From Pseudobdellovibrionaceae bacterium (GTDB taxonomy: Bacteria; Bdellovibrionota; Bdellovibrionia; Bdellovibrionales; Bdellovibrionaceae): a stretch of 7,897 bases of DNA. A program made the translations under genes and the position numbers. The stretch covers positions 1 through 7,897 of the forward strand of contig CANCBY010000109.1 of the NCBI GenBank assembly GCA_947374445.1, written 5' to 3'. The notes under the pieces were generated by a model. The model worked only from the letters and a program-made list of their open reading frames with translations. It was not told the DNA's origin and made no database searches. Shown here piece by piece: positions 1-6,101 of the stretch (within the stretch, counting starts at the first letter, position 1; each line of letters opens with the position of its first letter).

Positions 1-638
1 TTGATCTCGAAGGCCTCACTCAGTTGATTGAGTCGATAGATTACTTAGAAGCAAAAATGGAAAAGCCCTTGCTTTATAATTTCAACCTGAAAATGTCGCG
101 CACGATGGTTGAAAAATTTCATTACTTGCACTCAATGCTATTTAATTTGCGAAGTCTGATCGCTCTTGATTACAATTCTTACATTCAAGATCCAGCCCAC
201 GAGGCCGTGAAGGTTGATTCGATCACGGACTACTTAGCAAAAGCTGAGTATGTAGCTAACGATGCTCTGCTGTTTTACAATTTCAAAAAATTGCGTGAGC
301 GCATGCCCGAAAAAACGGCTGAAGACATGACAAAATCTTTTCGACAGCTCTCGCACAACGGCTACTGCCTTATTGAAAGCTTGCCGAAATCGTTCTTGAG
401 CTCACTCAATCAAGAAGAACTCAGCGAAACCTTGTACATTGTGCAAATGGATTGGCTCTTAGGCACTGACGCTGGATTACTTTTTAGAGTGCGTGAAGAG
501 CTTTTTGGACTGCTTGAGGGTTATGATCAAATTTTTTGGCCCGACATCAGCCCCACACAGCAGCCGCCGCACGCGACTCTGGAAGTGAGTTGCAAGCTTA
601 CCGAGAAAGACGTTTTCCCGACAAAAGAAGTTGCCTGA
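1..638 (+). CDS. Hypothetical protein, 3' end only (5' end outside window)
   Basis: I do not recognise this protein. The reading frame is open from the first bases of the window (codons from position 3 read DLEGLTQLIESIDYLEAK), so the gene starts upstream. The in-frame TTG at 24 is probably not its start. About 211 residues are visible, ending in TGA. The visible part looks soluble and mostly helical, with many Leu, Glu, Lys and aromatic residues, no membrane segment and no obvious catalytic motif. The last 35 or so residues, after WPDISPTQQPPH, look like a disordered tail. The last 41 bp overlap the 3' end of the convergent DedA-family gene, so the tail EKDVFPTKEVA is encoded opposite the DedA C-terminus. 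No hairpin with a T-tract follows the stop. That this is a real gene is fairly safe from the length of the open frame and its protein-like composition; its function is unknown. Confidence 0.75.
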   Translation, partial: DLEGLTQLIESIDYLEAKMEKPLLYNFNLKMSRTMVEKFHYLHSMLFNLRSLIALDYNSYIQDPAHEAVKVDSITDYLAKAEYVANDALLFYNFKKLRERMPEKTAEDMTKSFRQLSHNGYCLIESLPKSFLSSLNQEELSETLYIVQMDWLLGTDAGLLFRVREELFGLLEGYDQIFWPDISPTQQPPHATLEVSCKLTEKDVFPTKEVA

Positions 639-1263
639 TCAAATAGACTATCAAGGCCGCAAGTAAAAGAGCGGCAATGGCCAACTTAAACTTGTGCATA
701 GCATGCAAAATCGGTTCACCAAAATGATAGATTAGCAAGATCTGCGTGGGCACGCTAATCAGACCTGCCAAGGCATCAACCAAAAGAAATTGCCATGCCG
801 AAAAGCTCGCCATGCCAAGCAAGATATGCGCAGGAAATCGAACCCCCGGCGTAAAGCGAAAAATAAAAGCTGCTAAAATTCCATATTTTTTAAGCCATCC
901 GTTGATTCTGTTCATGACGGCTTCGGTAAAAATTTTCTGAAATCGTGGCCGCGCAATAATTTTGCGCCCAAAACTGCGGCCAATTGAAAAAACCAGAAAG
1001 TCGGCAAAAATCACAGAAAACAAAGTCACCGCTGCCACTTCGTATCCGTTGACGACAGGAGCATTCGGAAAAGGCGGCGGAAACAGCTCTGGATTTGCAC
1101 CCATGTAAGCAAGTATACCTGCGCTCACTACGTAGACCTCTTCAGGAACCGGCAGGCCAAAGCCGCTCAAAAGCATCATCCCAAAAATCGCCATGTAAAC
1201 CATATGCGGTTCATAGGCGTACTGAGATATCCACTGAAAAAAAGGTTGAGAAGCAAACTCCAA
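598..1263 (-). CDS. DedA family (SNARE-associated/VTT domain) inner-membrane protein
   Basis: DedA proteins are inner-membrane transporters or scramblases tied to undecaprenyl-phosphate or phospholipid recycling, envelope integrity and proton-dependent homeostasis. The exact substrate cannot be read from sequence. The 221-residue length is normal for the family. Hallmarks visible are the re-entrant-loop motif GFGLPVPEE (residues 34-42, acidic pair E41/E42), an acidic residue in the next hydrophobic segment (D88), then SIGRSFGRK (93-101), and the signature FRFTPGVRFPAHILLGM (135-151) with the two arginines R136 and R142. A C-terminal hydrophobic helix (about 193-213) ends in a basic tail. A proline-rich insert, PELFPPPFPNAP, lies at 58-69. 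The start is TTG at 1263: GGAG sits 5 nt upstream (1269-1272), and an in-frame stop at 1276-1278 excludes longer forms. The gene diverges from the pseudouridine synthase gene, and its 3' end overlaps the convergent upstream gene by 41 bp. Confidence 0.9.
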   Translation of the reverse strand: MEFASQPFFQWISQYAYEPHMVYMAIFGMMLLSGFGLPVPEEVYVVSAGILAYMGANPELFPPPFPNAPVVNGYEVAAVTLFSVIFADFLVFSIGRSFGRKIIARPRFQKIFTEAVMNRINGWLKKYGILAAFIFRFTPGVRFPAHILLGMASFSAWQFLLVDALAGLISVPTQILLIYHFGEPILHAMHKFKLAIAALLLAALIVYLIRQLLLSGKRLSR

Positions 1264-1269
1264 AAATTC

Positions 1270-1300
1270 TCCATCTTAAGGTTTTCTAAATTAAGATGGA
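1270..1300. repeat. Perfect 10-bp inverted repeat over the dedA ribosome binding site
   Basis: The arms TCCATCTTAA (1270-1279) and TTAAGATGGA (1291-1300) are exact reverse complements separated by 11 bp, so the arm centres are 21 bp apart, about two helical turns. In the dedA transcript the downstream arm carries GGA of the GGAG Shine-Dalgarno sequence. The loop can add a few T-A pairs (TTT against AAA, with CC bulged out). Two readings fit: a DNA operator for a dimeric regulator in this divergent region, or an mRNA hairpin that hides the ribosome binding site. The dyad is seen directly; the function is inferred. Confidence 0.6.
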
Positions 1301-1362
1301 TTGAGCCTAACACCCTTTTTAAGTATTGAAGACTGTCGTCTCGCTGTGTTAACCCGTAAAAG

Positions 1363-2361
1363 ATGTCACATCCGCCTAAATCTCCAGCACTTCATGAATT
1401 CAACCCAAAAGGCGCTAGCCCTAAGGATAAGGCCAGCTCTTCCGACGGCAGCATTGCTGAAATCGAAAGTCGCGGCTTTGAATACGGAGTCCTCCACTGG
1501 CGCTCAAAAGCAGAGGGCTCATTGCTGCAACAAATTGAACAGAGCTTATCTCTGAGCCCCGAGCAAATTCTTGCACTGGTAGATCTTGGGGCCGTGTACG
1601 ACTCAAATGGCAGAATGACGAACCCAGAACGTCTTTACGTAAGCAGCCCGGCCCTTACTTACTTGAGACTGCATACAAAGCCCCGACGCTTTGACGTCAA
1701 TTTTGATTGGACCGAAAGGGTTGTAGCTTCGACGGCAGACTTTGTAATTGTAAATAAGCCAGCTGGAGTCCCCTGCCATCCCACCGTCGACAATATCAAA
1801 GAAAATTTAATTAGCTCTCTCCGCCAAGCGCTAGGGTGCGAAATTTATATCACTCATCGCTTGGATATTGGAACTTCAGGATTGATTCTCTTAGCCAAAA
1901 CAAAATCTTTTCAGTCCGCTTTTAATTTAGAATTACAACAAGGCCGCGTGACAAAATATTATGAAACGCTTGTTCAAGGGCTGCCCTCGTGGCCTGAAAA
2001 TACAATCTTAACCCATTGGCTCAAACCGAGTCCTCGGGCTCCCAAGGAGATGGCAAATCAGCAGACCTTAGGCTGGGCAGAGTGCCGCCTGAAAATCCTG
2101 AGTTGTAGCTCGAGGAATTCATTCGAAGGCTTTGAGACAATGATAAAAATCGAACTGCTCACCGGCCGCACCCATCAAATCAGAGCGCAATTAGCAGCCG
2201 AAGGATTTCCTCTGATGGGAGATGCAATGTATGGAGCCACTCCAAGAAATCCACCGGGATTTTTTTTGCAAAGCCATTTTCTTCGCTTTGAACATCAGGG
2301 ACAAATCTGTACCTACGGGCTTGCGCCTAGCCTGAGTCGGCTTGACTTGACCTTGACTTGA
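1363..2361 (+). CDS. RluA-family RNA pseudouridine synthase
   Basis: The enzyme isomerises uridine to pseudouridine in rRNA or tRNA in the cytoplasm. The specific target position cannot be told from sequence. The catalytic motif HRLDIGTSG lies at residues 165-173, with D168 the expected nucleophilic aspartate. The family's FVIVNKPAGVPCHP (127-140), the KYY pair (198-200) and GRTHQIRAQLA (268-278) are also present. Residues about 50-105 (GSLLQQIEQSLSLSPEQILALVDLGAVYDSNGR and following) resemble a divergent S4-like RNA-binding domain. The first 35 or so residues are Pro/Ser/Lys-rich and probably disordered. The ATG at 1363 is well fixed although its Shine-Dalgarno is poor: an in-frame stop lies at 1357-1359, and no other ATG, GTG or TTG occurs in frame before residue 54. 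The family call is secure; assignment to RluA, RluC or RluD is not. The next gene follows after 31 bp on the same strand. Confidence 0.92.
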   Translation: MSHPPKSPALHEFNPKGASPKDKASSSDGSIAEIESRGFEYGVLHWRSKAEGSLLQQIEQSLSLSPEQILALVDLGAVYDSNGRMTNPERLYVSSPALTYLRLHTKPRRFDVNFDWTERVVASTADFVIVNKPAGVPCHPTVDNIKENLISSLRQALGCEIYITHRLDIGTSGLILLAKTKSFQSAFNLELQQGRVTKYYETLVQGLPSWPENTILTHWLKPSPRAPKEMANQQTLGWAECRLKILSCSSRNSFEGFETMIKIELLTGRTHQIRAQLAAEGFPLMGDAMYGATPRNPPGFFLQSHFLRFEHQGQICTYGLAPSLSRLDLTLT

Positions 2362-2362
2362 C
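2341..2362 (+). repeat. 11-bp perfect tandem duplication across the pseudouridine synthase stop codon
   Basis: The unit CTTGACTTGAC occurs twice back to back (2341-2351 and 2352-2362). Each unit is itself built from CTTGA steps. The duplication encodes the terminal LDLTLT and contains the TGA stop in its second copy. It also generates four overlapping TTGAC strings that resemble sigma-70 -35 elements ahead of the cheY-like gene. The best -10 partner I find, TCCAAT at 2370-2375, 17 nt after TTGACC (2347-2352), is weak, so I do not call a promoter. Confidence 0.85.
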
Positions 2363-2392
2363 TTAGTCATCCAATCCCCTGACTCTTAAATC

Positions 2393-2806
2393 ATGTATCC
2401 ACCAAGCTCAAAAATTTTAATAGTTGATGACATGCCAACTATCGTTGATCTTCTCAAGATTCAACTCAAAGCGCTGGGCTTTCGCTTCATTTATGAAGCG
2501 AACGATGGCGATGAAGCCCTGCAGTTCTTGAGTCGCCACTATGCCGCTCGGGGTGATATTGATCTTATTATTTCTGATTGGAATATGCCCAAGCTTTCTG
2601 GCTTAGATTTTTTAAAAAAAGTTCGAGCTACTCCTGAGTGGAATAAAATACCTTTCATTCTGCTCACTTCTGAAGGCGAGCGCGATCAAGTCACTGAGGC
2701 CGTTTTGGCTGGAGTGACTAGTTATATTTTAAAGCCTTTCACCACAAAGCTTCTTGAAAATAAGCTCAAGGCCGCTTGGCTTAAAACCAGCGAACCAAAA
2801 AAGTAA
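2393..2806 (+). CDS. CheY-like single-domain response regulator
   Basis: This is a phosphoacceptor receiver domain with no output domain, expected to act in the cytoplasm by protein-protein contact (a flagellar switch or another partner) after phosphorylation by a histidine kinase. All receiver landmarks are intact: acidic pair D12/D13 in ILIVDD, phosphorylation site D62 in SDWNMP, switch residue T92 in LLTSEGE, aromatic Y111 and K114 in the KPF motif. The spacing equals E. coli CheY (D13, D57, T87, Y106, K109) with a constant shift of five from the phosphorylation site onward. Length is 137 residues. DWNMPxxSGxxFL is the CheY type rather than the DNA-binding OmpR type. The ATG start is fixed by an in-frame stop at 2387-2389; I see no clear Shine-Dalgarno. 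No kinase, CheA or flagellar gene is in the window, so the partner is unknown. The gene may be co-transcribed with the pseudouridine synthase 31 bp upstream, and it meets the LysR gene tail-to-tail across 19 bp. Confidence 0.92.
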   Translation: MYPPSSKILIVDDMPTIVDLLKIQLKALGFRFIYEANDGDEALQFLSRHYAARGDIDLIISDWNMPKLSGLDFLKKVRATPEWNKIPFILLTSEGERDQVTEAVLAGVTSYILKPFTTKLLENKLKAAWLKTSEPKK

Positions 2807-2825
2807 TTAATTCTTTTAATTTGGA

Positions 2826-3719
2826 TCAATCTACTAACTGAAGAGCAAAGTCTTTCATCAAAGATTTTGCAATAGGATTGGCAATTTTTCTTTGAGCTGC
2901 TATCAGCCAAATTTCTTCAAAACGATTTTCAAGTTCACCCAACTTATATAGGACACCACTCGTGATCAACTCGTGAACAGCGTTTTCTGCAACCACTACC
3001 AGGCCATGACCATCGCACGCCAAGGTTTTCATCAGACTCGTGTCTTGAGTTTCAGCCAGCACATCTACTTGAATGTGCTCATCCTCAAAATAATGTTCAA
3101 TATCATGGCGGACACGGCTATGAGCCGTCGGAAAAATAAATGGCTGATTTTGCAAAGATTCCGGAAAGTTTTTTACCAAATTTTTAAACTTCACTGATCC
3201 GCAAACGATCAACGGCATTTTCGAAATAGACTTTGCAAACAAGTGATCATCCGTTGGACTCGGAGCCGAGGCATTCGAAATCACCAAATCCAATCGGTGC
3301 TCTTTGAGCTCAGCAATCAATTCGGGGCCATCGCCCTCTAAAATTGAAATTTGCACTTCTCCCAAAGAAAGTGCTCGCACGACAATGTCGCGAATAAGGG
3401 CTTTGGGAACACTGTCCAACGCGCCGATATGAAGTTTTGCTCGCTTTGTTGTAGGTCGGTCTGAAATTGTCTCGAGCATTTCTCCGCCCAAACGAAAAAT
3501 CTCATTGGCATAGCCCAAAACCATGCGCCCCATCTCGGTGAGCACCAAAGAGCGATTTTTGCGCTCGAAAAGATTATGACCTAAAAATTCCTCGAATTGC
3601 TTGAGCTGCATCGATAGCGTGGGCTGCCCAAGCCTTAGCTTAGCCGCAGCCTTTGAAATGCTGCCTTCAGTGGCAATGGTCTTAAAATAATAAAGGTGAT
3701 GATAATTGAGCTGAACCAT
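2826..3719 (-). CDS. LysR-family transcriptional regulator, NhaR-like
   Basis: This is a DNA-binding regulator of 297 residues, the usual LysR length. The winged helix-turn-helix occupies residues about 5-62: YYFKTIATEGSISKAAAKL, then GQPTLSMQLKQFEEFLG and LFERKNRSLVLTEMG. A linker helix (63-88) and the periplasmic-binding-protein-like effector domain (about 93-297) follow. The opening LNYHHLYYF, the pattern LDLVISNASAP in the effector domain and the ending QRKIANPIAKSL resemble NhaR, the Na+-responsive activator of the nhaA antiporter in E. coli. The LysR call is secure; the NhaR subfamily is my recognition, not a search result. The ATG at 3719 is the first start after the in-frame stop at 3738-3740; no good Shine-Dalgarno is visible. 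No antiporter gene lies in the window, so its target here is unknown. It lies 56 bp downstream of the methyltransferase gene on the same strand. Confidence 0.88.
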   Translation of the reverse strand: MVQLNYHHLYYFKTIATEGSISKAAAKLRLGQPTLSMQLKQFEEFLGHNLFERKNRSLVLTEMGRMVLGYANEIFRLGGEMLETISDRPTTKRAKLHIGALDSVPKALIRDIVVRALSLGEVQISILEGDGPELIAELKEHRLDLVISNASAPSPTDDHLFAKSISKMPLIVCGSVKFKNLVKNFPESLQNQPFIFPTAHSRVRHDIEHYFEDEHIQVDVLAETQDTSLMKTLACDGHGLVVVAENAVHELITSGVLYKLGELENRFEEIWLIAAQRKIANPIAKSLMKDFALQLVD

Positions 3720-3736
3720 ATTGCGTGTGAAGAATA

Positions 3737-3766
3737 TTTATCGACTCTGGCAGCAAACACAAGCAA
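3737..3766 (-). promoter_or_regulatory. Possible sigma-70-type promoter for the LysR gene
   Basis: On the minus strand, TTGCTT (3761-3766) and GATAAA (3737-3742) are separated by 18 nt within the 56-bp gap between the methyltransferase stop and the LysR start. Each box is only a partial match to TTGACA/TATAAT. The placement is right for a short leader, but boxes this weak occur by chance, so this is a suggestion only. Confidence 0.22.
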
Positions 3767-3775
3767 ATCTCTGCC

Positions 3776-4951
3776 TTATTGCCGAGTCCAAATCATAAAC
3801 ACACAGGGAAGACCGCCATTTGAAATAGAATGCTCGGCAAGCAGATCATAGCCCTTGAGCTTTGACGCTAATTGCTGAACTTGCTTTCTTGAAAACAAAA
3901 CTCCTACTCGCTCCGGCTTGAGCCTTTCGGTGATAGCGGATAATAATTCTGAGGGCAAAAAACCGGCCTCTATGCGCTCTCCGTATGGAGGGTTTAGTAC
4001 AACCCAAAGCGGAGACTTCACATCCAACTCAAAACTGGGCCGAGACCGCAGAATATCGTGAACTTCTAGGCGTGGCTCTTGCAATCCCTGACGCAAGAAA
4101 TTTTGTTTGGTGACCTCGATCATTTTTGCATCGATATCAGAACCAAAAATTTTATATGTCTCTTTGCTTGCTTGCGGATAGTTTTTAAGCCAAGTCTCTG
4201 ATTTTTGCAGAACCTTGGGGGTTTTCTTCCAAGATTGAAATGCAAACGAGCGCTTAGAATTAAATTTAAAAAGCTGCACAACCTCTAGCAAAAACGTGCC
4301 CGAGCCCACCATCGGGTCATACCATTGAATTTTTGAAATTTCAGTTTGCCCCATTCCTGCCGTCATCTTTCGCAAGCAGAAAGCAGCCAATGTTTCACGC
4401 AAAGGAGCATCTCCTTTATGCAAATCACCTCCGCGAAAATGCAAATGCTCGCCGGTTGTGTCTAAACTCACCGAGCAATTGTCGTCAAAAAAACGAACAT
4501 AAATCTCACCAGCCAAAGCCTCGTGAGCCAAAGGCTCTTTGAGCTTCAGGGCTTTCATCATTGTGTCTTCAATGCGCCCCTCATGATTGAGCCGAGACTT
4601 ACTGGCCGCGACTTCGAGTTTCCAATTTGACAAATCTGAGTACTCTTTCAGATTGAGCTTTTGCATTTCTGAAAAAAGTTTTGGAAAATCACGACAGCGG
4701 AACTCTTTAATCCGCAGCAGAATGCGATGAGGCGTTTTCAAAAAAAAGTTAAGCTGCAATCCCAGGTGCAATGAAGCTGAGAAAGTTATCCCCCCTTTTT
4801 CGACCTCAAACTCCTCGAGCGGTGTTGAGTGTGGCCTGCCATCCAAATCTAAAAGCTCACCCCAGACCTCTTGAATTTCAGCGGCAGCCTCTTCTTCCAT
4901 GCCTAAAGCAGCACTTACAAAAAATCGATATTTTACAACTGTTCTACTCAA
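3776..4951 (-). CDS. THUMP-domain class I RNA methyltransferase, RlmL/YpsC-like
   Basis: The family transfers a methyl group from S-adenosylmethionine to the N2 amino group of a guanine in RNA; RlmL acts on 23S rRNA G2445. With the TTG start at 4951 the protein has 391 residues, close to B. subtilis YpsC and to the N-terminal half of E. coli RlmKL. The second (RlmK) methyltransferase half is absent. Order: ferredoxin-like/THUMP region (about 6-165); FRGGDLHKGDAPLRETLA (172-189), matching the family RGYR...APLKE..AA motif; SAM-binding YDPMVGSGTFLLE (211-223); FGSDID (269-274); catalytic NPPYGER (320-326). The frame stays open to a TTG at 4987, but GGAGAG at 4955-4960 is correctly spaced only for the TTG at 4951, and the extra 12 residues look unlike the family. 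The start overlaps the end of the MFS gene by 8 bp, implying translational coupling. The target nucleotide is inferred from family only. Confidence 0.88.
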   Translation of the reverse strand: MSRTVVKYRFFVSAALGMEEEAAAEIQEVWGELLDLDGRPHSTPLEEFEVEKGGITFSASLHLGLQLNFFLKTPHRILLRIKEFRCRDFPKLFSEMQKLNLKEYSDLSNWKLEVAASKSRLNHEGRIEDTMMKALKLKEPLAHEALAGEIYVRFFDDNCSVSLDTTGEHLHFRGGDLHKGDAPLRETLAAFCLRKMTAGMGQTEISKIQWYDPMVGSGTFLLEVVQLFKFNSKRSFAFQSWKKTPKVLQKSETWLKNYPQASKETYKIFGSDIDAKMIEVTKQNFLRQGLQEPRLEVHDILRSRPSFELDVKSPLWVVLNPPYGERIEAGFLPSELLSAITERLKPERVGVLFSRKQVQQLASKLKGYDLLAEHSISNGGLPCVFMIWTRQ

Positions 4952-6101
4952 GGACTCTCCGATCAAACCAAAGAAGAAGCAATGCAATCACTAAAGCCAT
5001 TGGACCTATTGCCAGCGCTTTTGTAATTCCAAAAGAATCCGAGAATACCCCGACAAGAATATGCATCGAAACAACAAAAAAACCAACCAGTGACATTGCA
5101 ATTGTCATCGCGTAGCTCAAGTTTTGCGAAAGTTTCTCCTGCAAGTACGCCATAGCCAGCGGAAAAAACGGAGCCATACTAAGCCCCGTAGGTATCAAAA
5201 GCAGCGGCGAGAGCGTCAATCCTCCCACGCAAAGAACCAACGTAAGAAATAAGCTCGACAATAACTGAGTCCTAACCTCAAACCTCGGACGCCAGAAGAT
5301 AAATACAAATCGCCCTAAAAACAGCAATGCAAAAAATGAAGTCGTCGCGACATTCGACTGATCGAAACTAAACGCCAACTCTCGTCGCAGAAATAAAGCC
5401 AAGCGTGATGAGATCATGATTTCAGTCAGAACATAAAGCGCTAAAATCAAGCCCACATAGAAAGCCCTAATTTTTACCGAACTTCGTTGAAGTCCATCAG
5501 AAGAAGGCAGCAATTGCTCAGGATCTGACAACCCTGCTAGACCTTGGCGAGGAACAAAAAATAAAACGATATAACCTAACGTTGCTAAAATTGCTCCGCC
5601 TAAATAGCCTGCCCGCCAACTCGGATGAAAAATATGTATCATTGAAAGAAAAATCGGAGCGAGAAGGCTTGAGAGCGCGTAGTTACTGTGCAATCCCGCT
5701 TGCAACTGTGGAAGCATCTCGATTGGCCCAGCCCTCAGCACTAGAAGATTTTGCACAACTCCTAAAATTCCTAAACTCAATCCAAAAACAAAACAGCTGA
5801 GCAAAGCCCAATTAAATGTTTGACTGGCCGCCATTCCGTATTGTCCGAAAGCCATCAAAAACAAAGATGCTTGCAGGGCCCATAACATACCAAATTTTTT
5901 GATCAGCCGGCCCGTCCAAGCACTTCCGATCAAACCAAAAAACGAGGCCATCGCCCAAAAGAGAGCCCCCTTTGAATCGCTCAACTGCAGATCTGACAGA
6001 ACTTCAGGAAACAAAGGCCCTCGCAAATTATCCGACAAGCCCAACAAAAACAGGCTCGAGTAAGCAAGAACTATTGAAAGCCAATGGATTTTAGAGCGCA
6101 T
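4944..6101 (-). CDS. Major facilitator superfamily permease
   Basis: This is an inner-membrane secondary transporter of 385 residues with about 12 hydrophobic segments and a central hydrophilic loop (about 185-212), the usual 6+6 MFS layout. Loop 2-3 carries a degenerate MFS motif A, GSAWTGRLIKKFG (59-71). The first helix and loop read GLSDNLRGPLFPEV (21-34), and the second half contains LSMAPFFPLAMAYLQE (307-322); both recall the sugar/H+ symporters of the FHS (FucP) branch, but that is a loose resemblance and the substrate is unknown. The polar and charged residues in or near membrane segments (D24, R27, H138, E227) could take part in transport. The ATG start overlaps the end of the upstream EF-hand protein gene by 11 bp, and the 3' end overlaps the methyltransferase start by 8 bp, so the gene sits in the middle of a coupled three-gene unit. 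Confidence 0.88.
   Translation of the reverse strand: MRSKIHWLSIVLAYSSLFLLGLSDNLRGPLFPEVLSDLQLSDSKGALFWAMASFFGLIGSAWTGRLIKKFGMLWALQASLFLMAFGQYGMAASQTFNWALLSCFVFGLSLGILGVVQNLLVLRAGPIEMLPQLQAGLHSNYALSSLLAPIFLSMIHIFHPSWRAGYLGGAILATLGYIVLFFVPRQGLAGLSDPEQLLPSSDGLQRSSVKIRAFYVGLILALYVLTEIMISSRLALFLRRELAFSFDQSNVATTSFFALLFLGRFVFIFWRPRFEVRTQLLSSLFLTLVLCVGGLTLSPLLLIPTGLSMAPFFPLAMAYLQEKLSQNLSYAMTIAMSLVGFFVVSMHILVGVFSDSFGITKALAIGPMALVIALLLLWFDRRVLE
4949..4960 (-). promoter_or_regulatory. Ribosome binding site and TTG start of the methyltransferase gene
   Basis: Read on the minus strand, GGAGAG (4960-4955) is followed by TCC and then TTG (4951-4949); the GGAG core lies 5 nt from the TTG. This is a strong Shine-Dalgarno lying within the last codons of the MFS gene, whose TAG stop is at 4944-4946. 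It is the reason for choosing 4951 over the upstream TTG at 4987, and ribosomes ending the MFS gene would restart here. Confidence 0.65.

Noticed and set aside
656..675. Inverted repeat GCCGC/GCGGC with a 10-nt loop just after the first gene's stop, a possible terminator
   Set aside because: Only 5 bp per arm, no T-tract on either strand, and it lies inside the dedA coding sequence where the codons explain it.
1301..1555. Open frame of 84 codons on the + strand overlapping the start of the pseudouridine synthase
   Set aside because: Another frame of a well-supported gene, no Shine-Dalgarno and no protein-like features.
2365..2384. AGTCA/TGACT inverted repeat between the synthase and the cheY-like gene, a possible terminator
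   Set aside because: Five-bp arms, AT-rich stem, no T-run after it; too weak to call.
2807..2825. AT-rich 19-bp convergent gap as a bidirectional terminator
   Set aside because: No stable stem can be formed; only an imperfect AAAAG/CTTTT symmetry.
4771..5115. Open frame of 114 codons on the + strand, opposite the methyltransferase/MFS junction
   Set aside because: It lies wholly antisense to two genes with clear family motifs, has a basic, low-complexity composition and no recognisable domain; it is a shadow frame.
4958..5939. 15-bp direct repeat TCCGATCAAACCAAA at 4958-4972 and 5925-5939
   Set aside because: Both copies lie in the MFS gene but in different codon phases (one reads FGLIG, the other spans WFDR), with no flanking similarity; best explained as chance.
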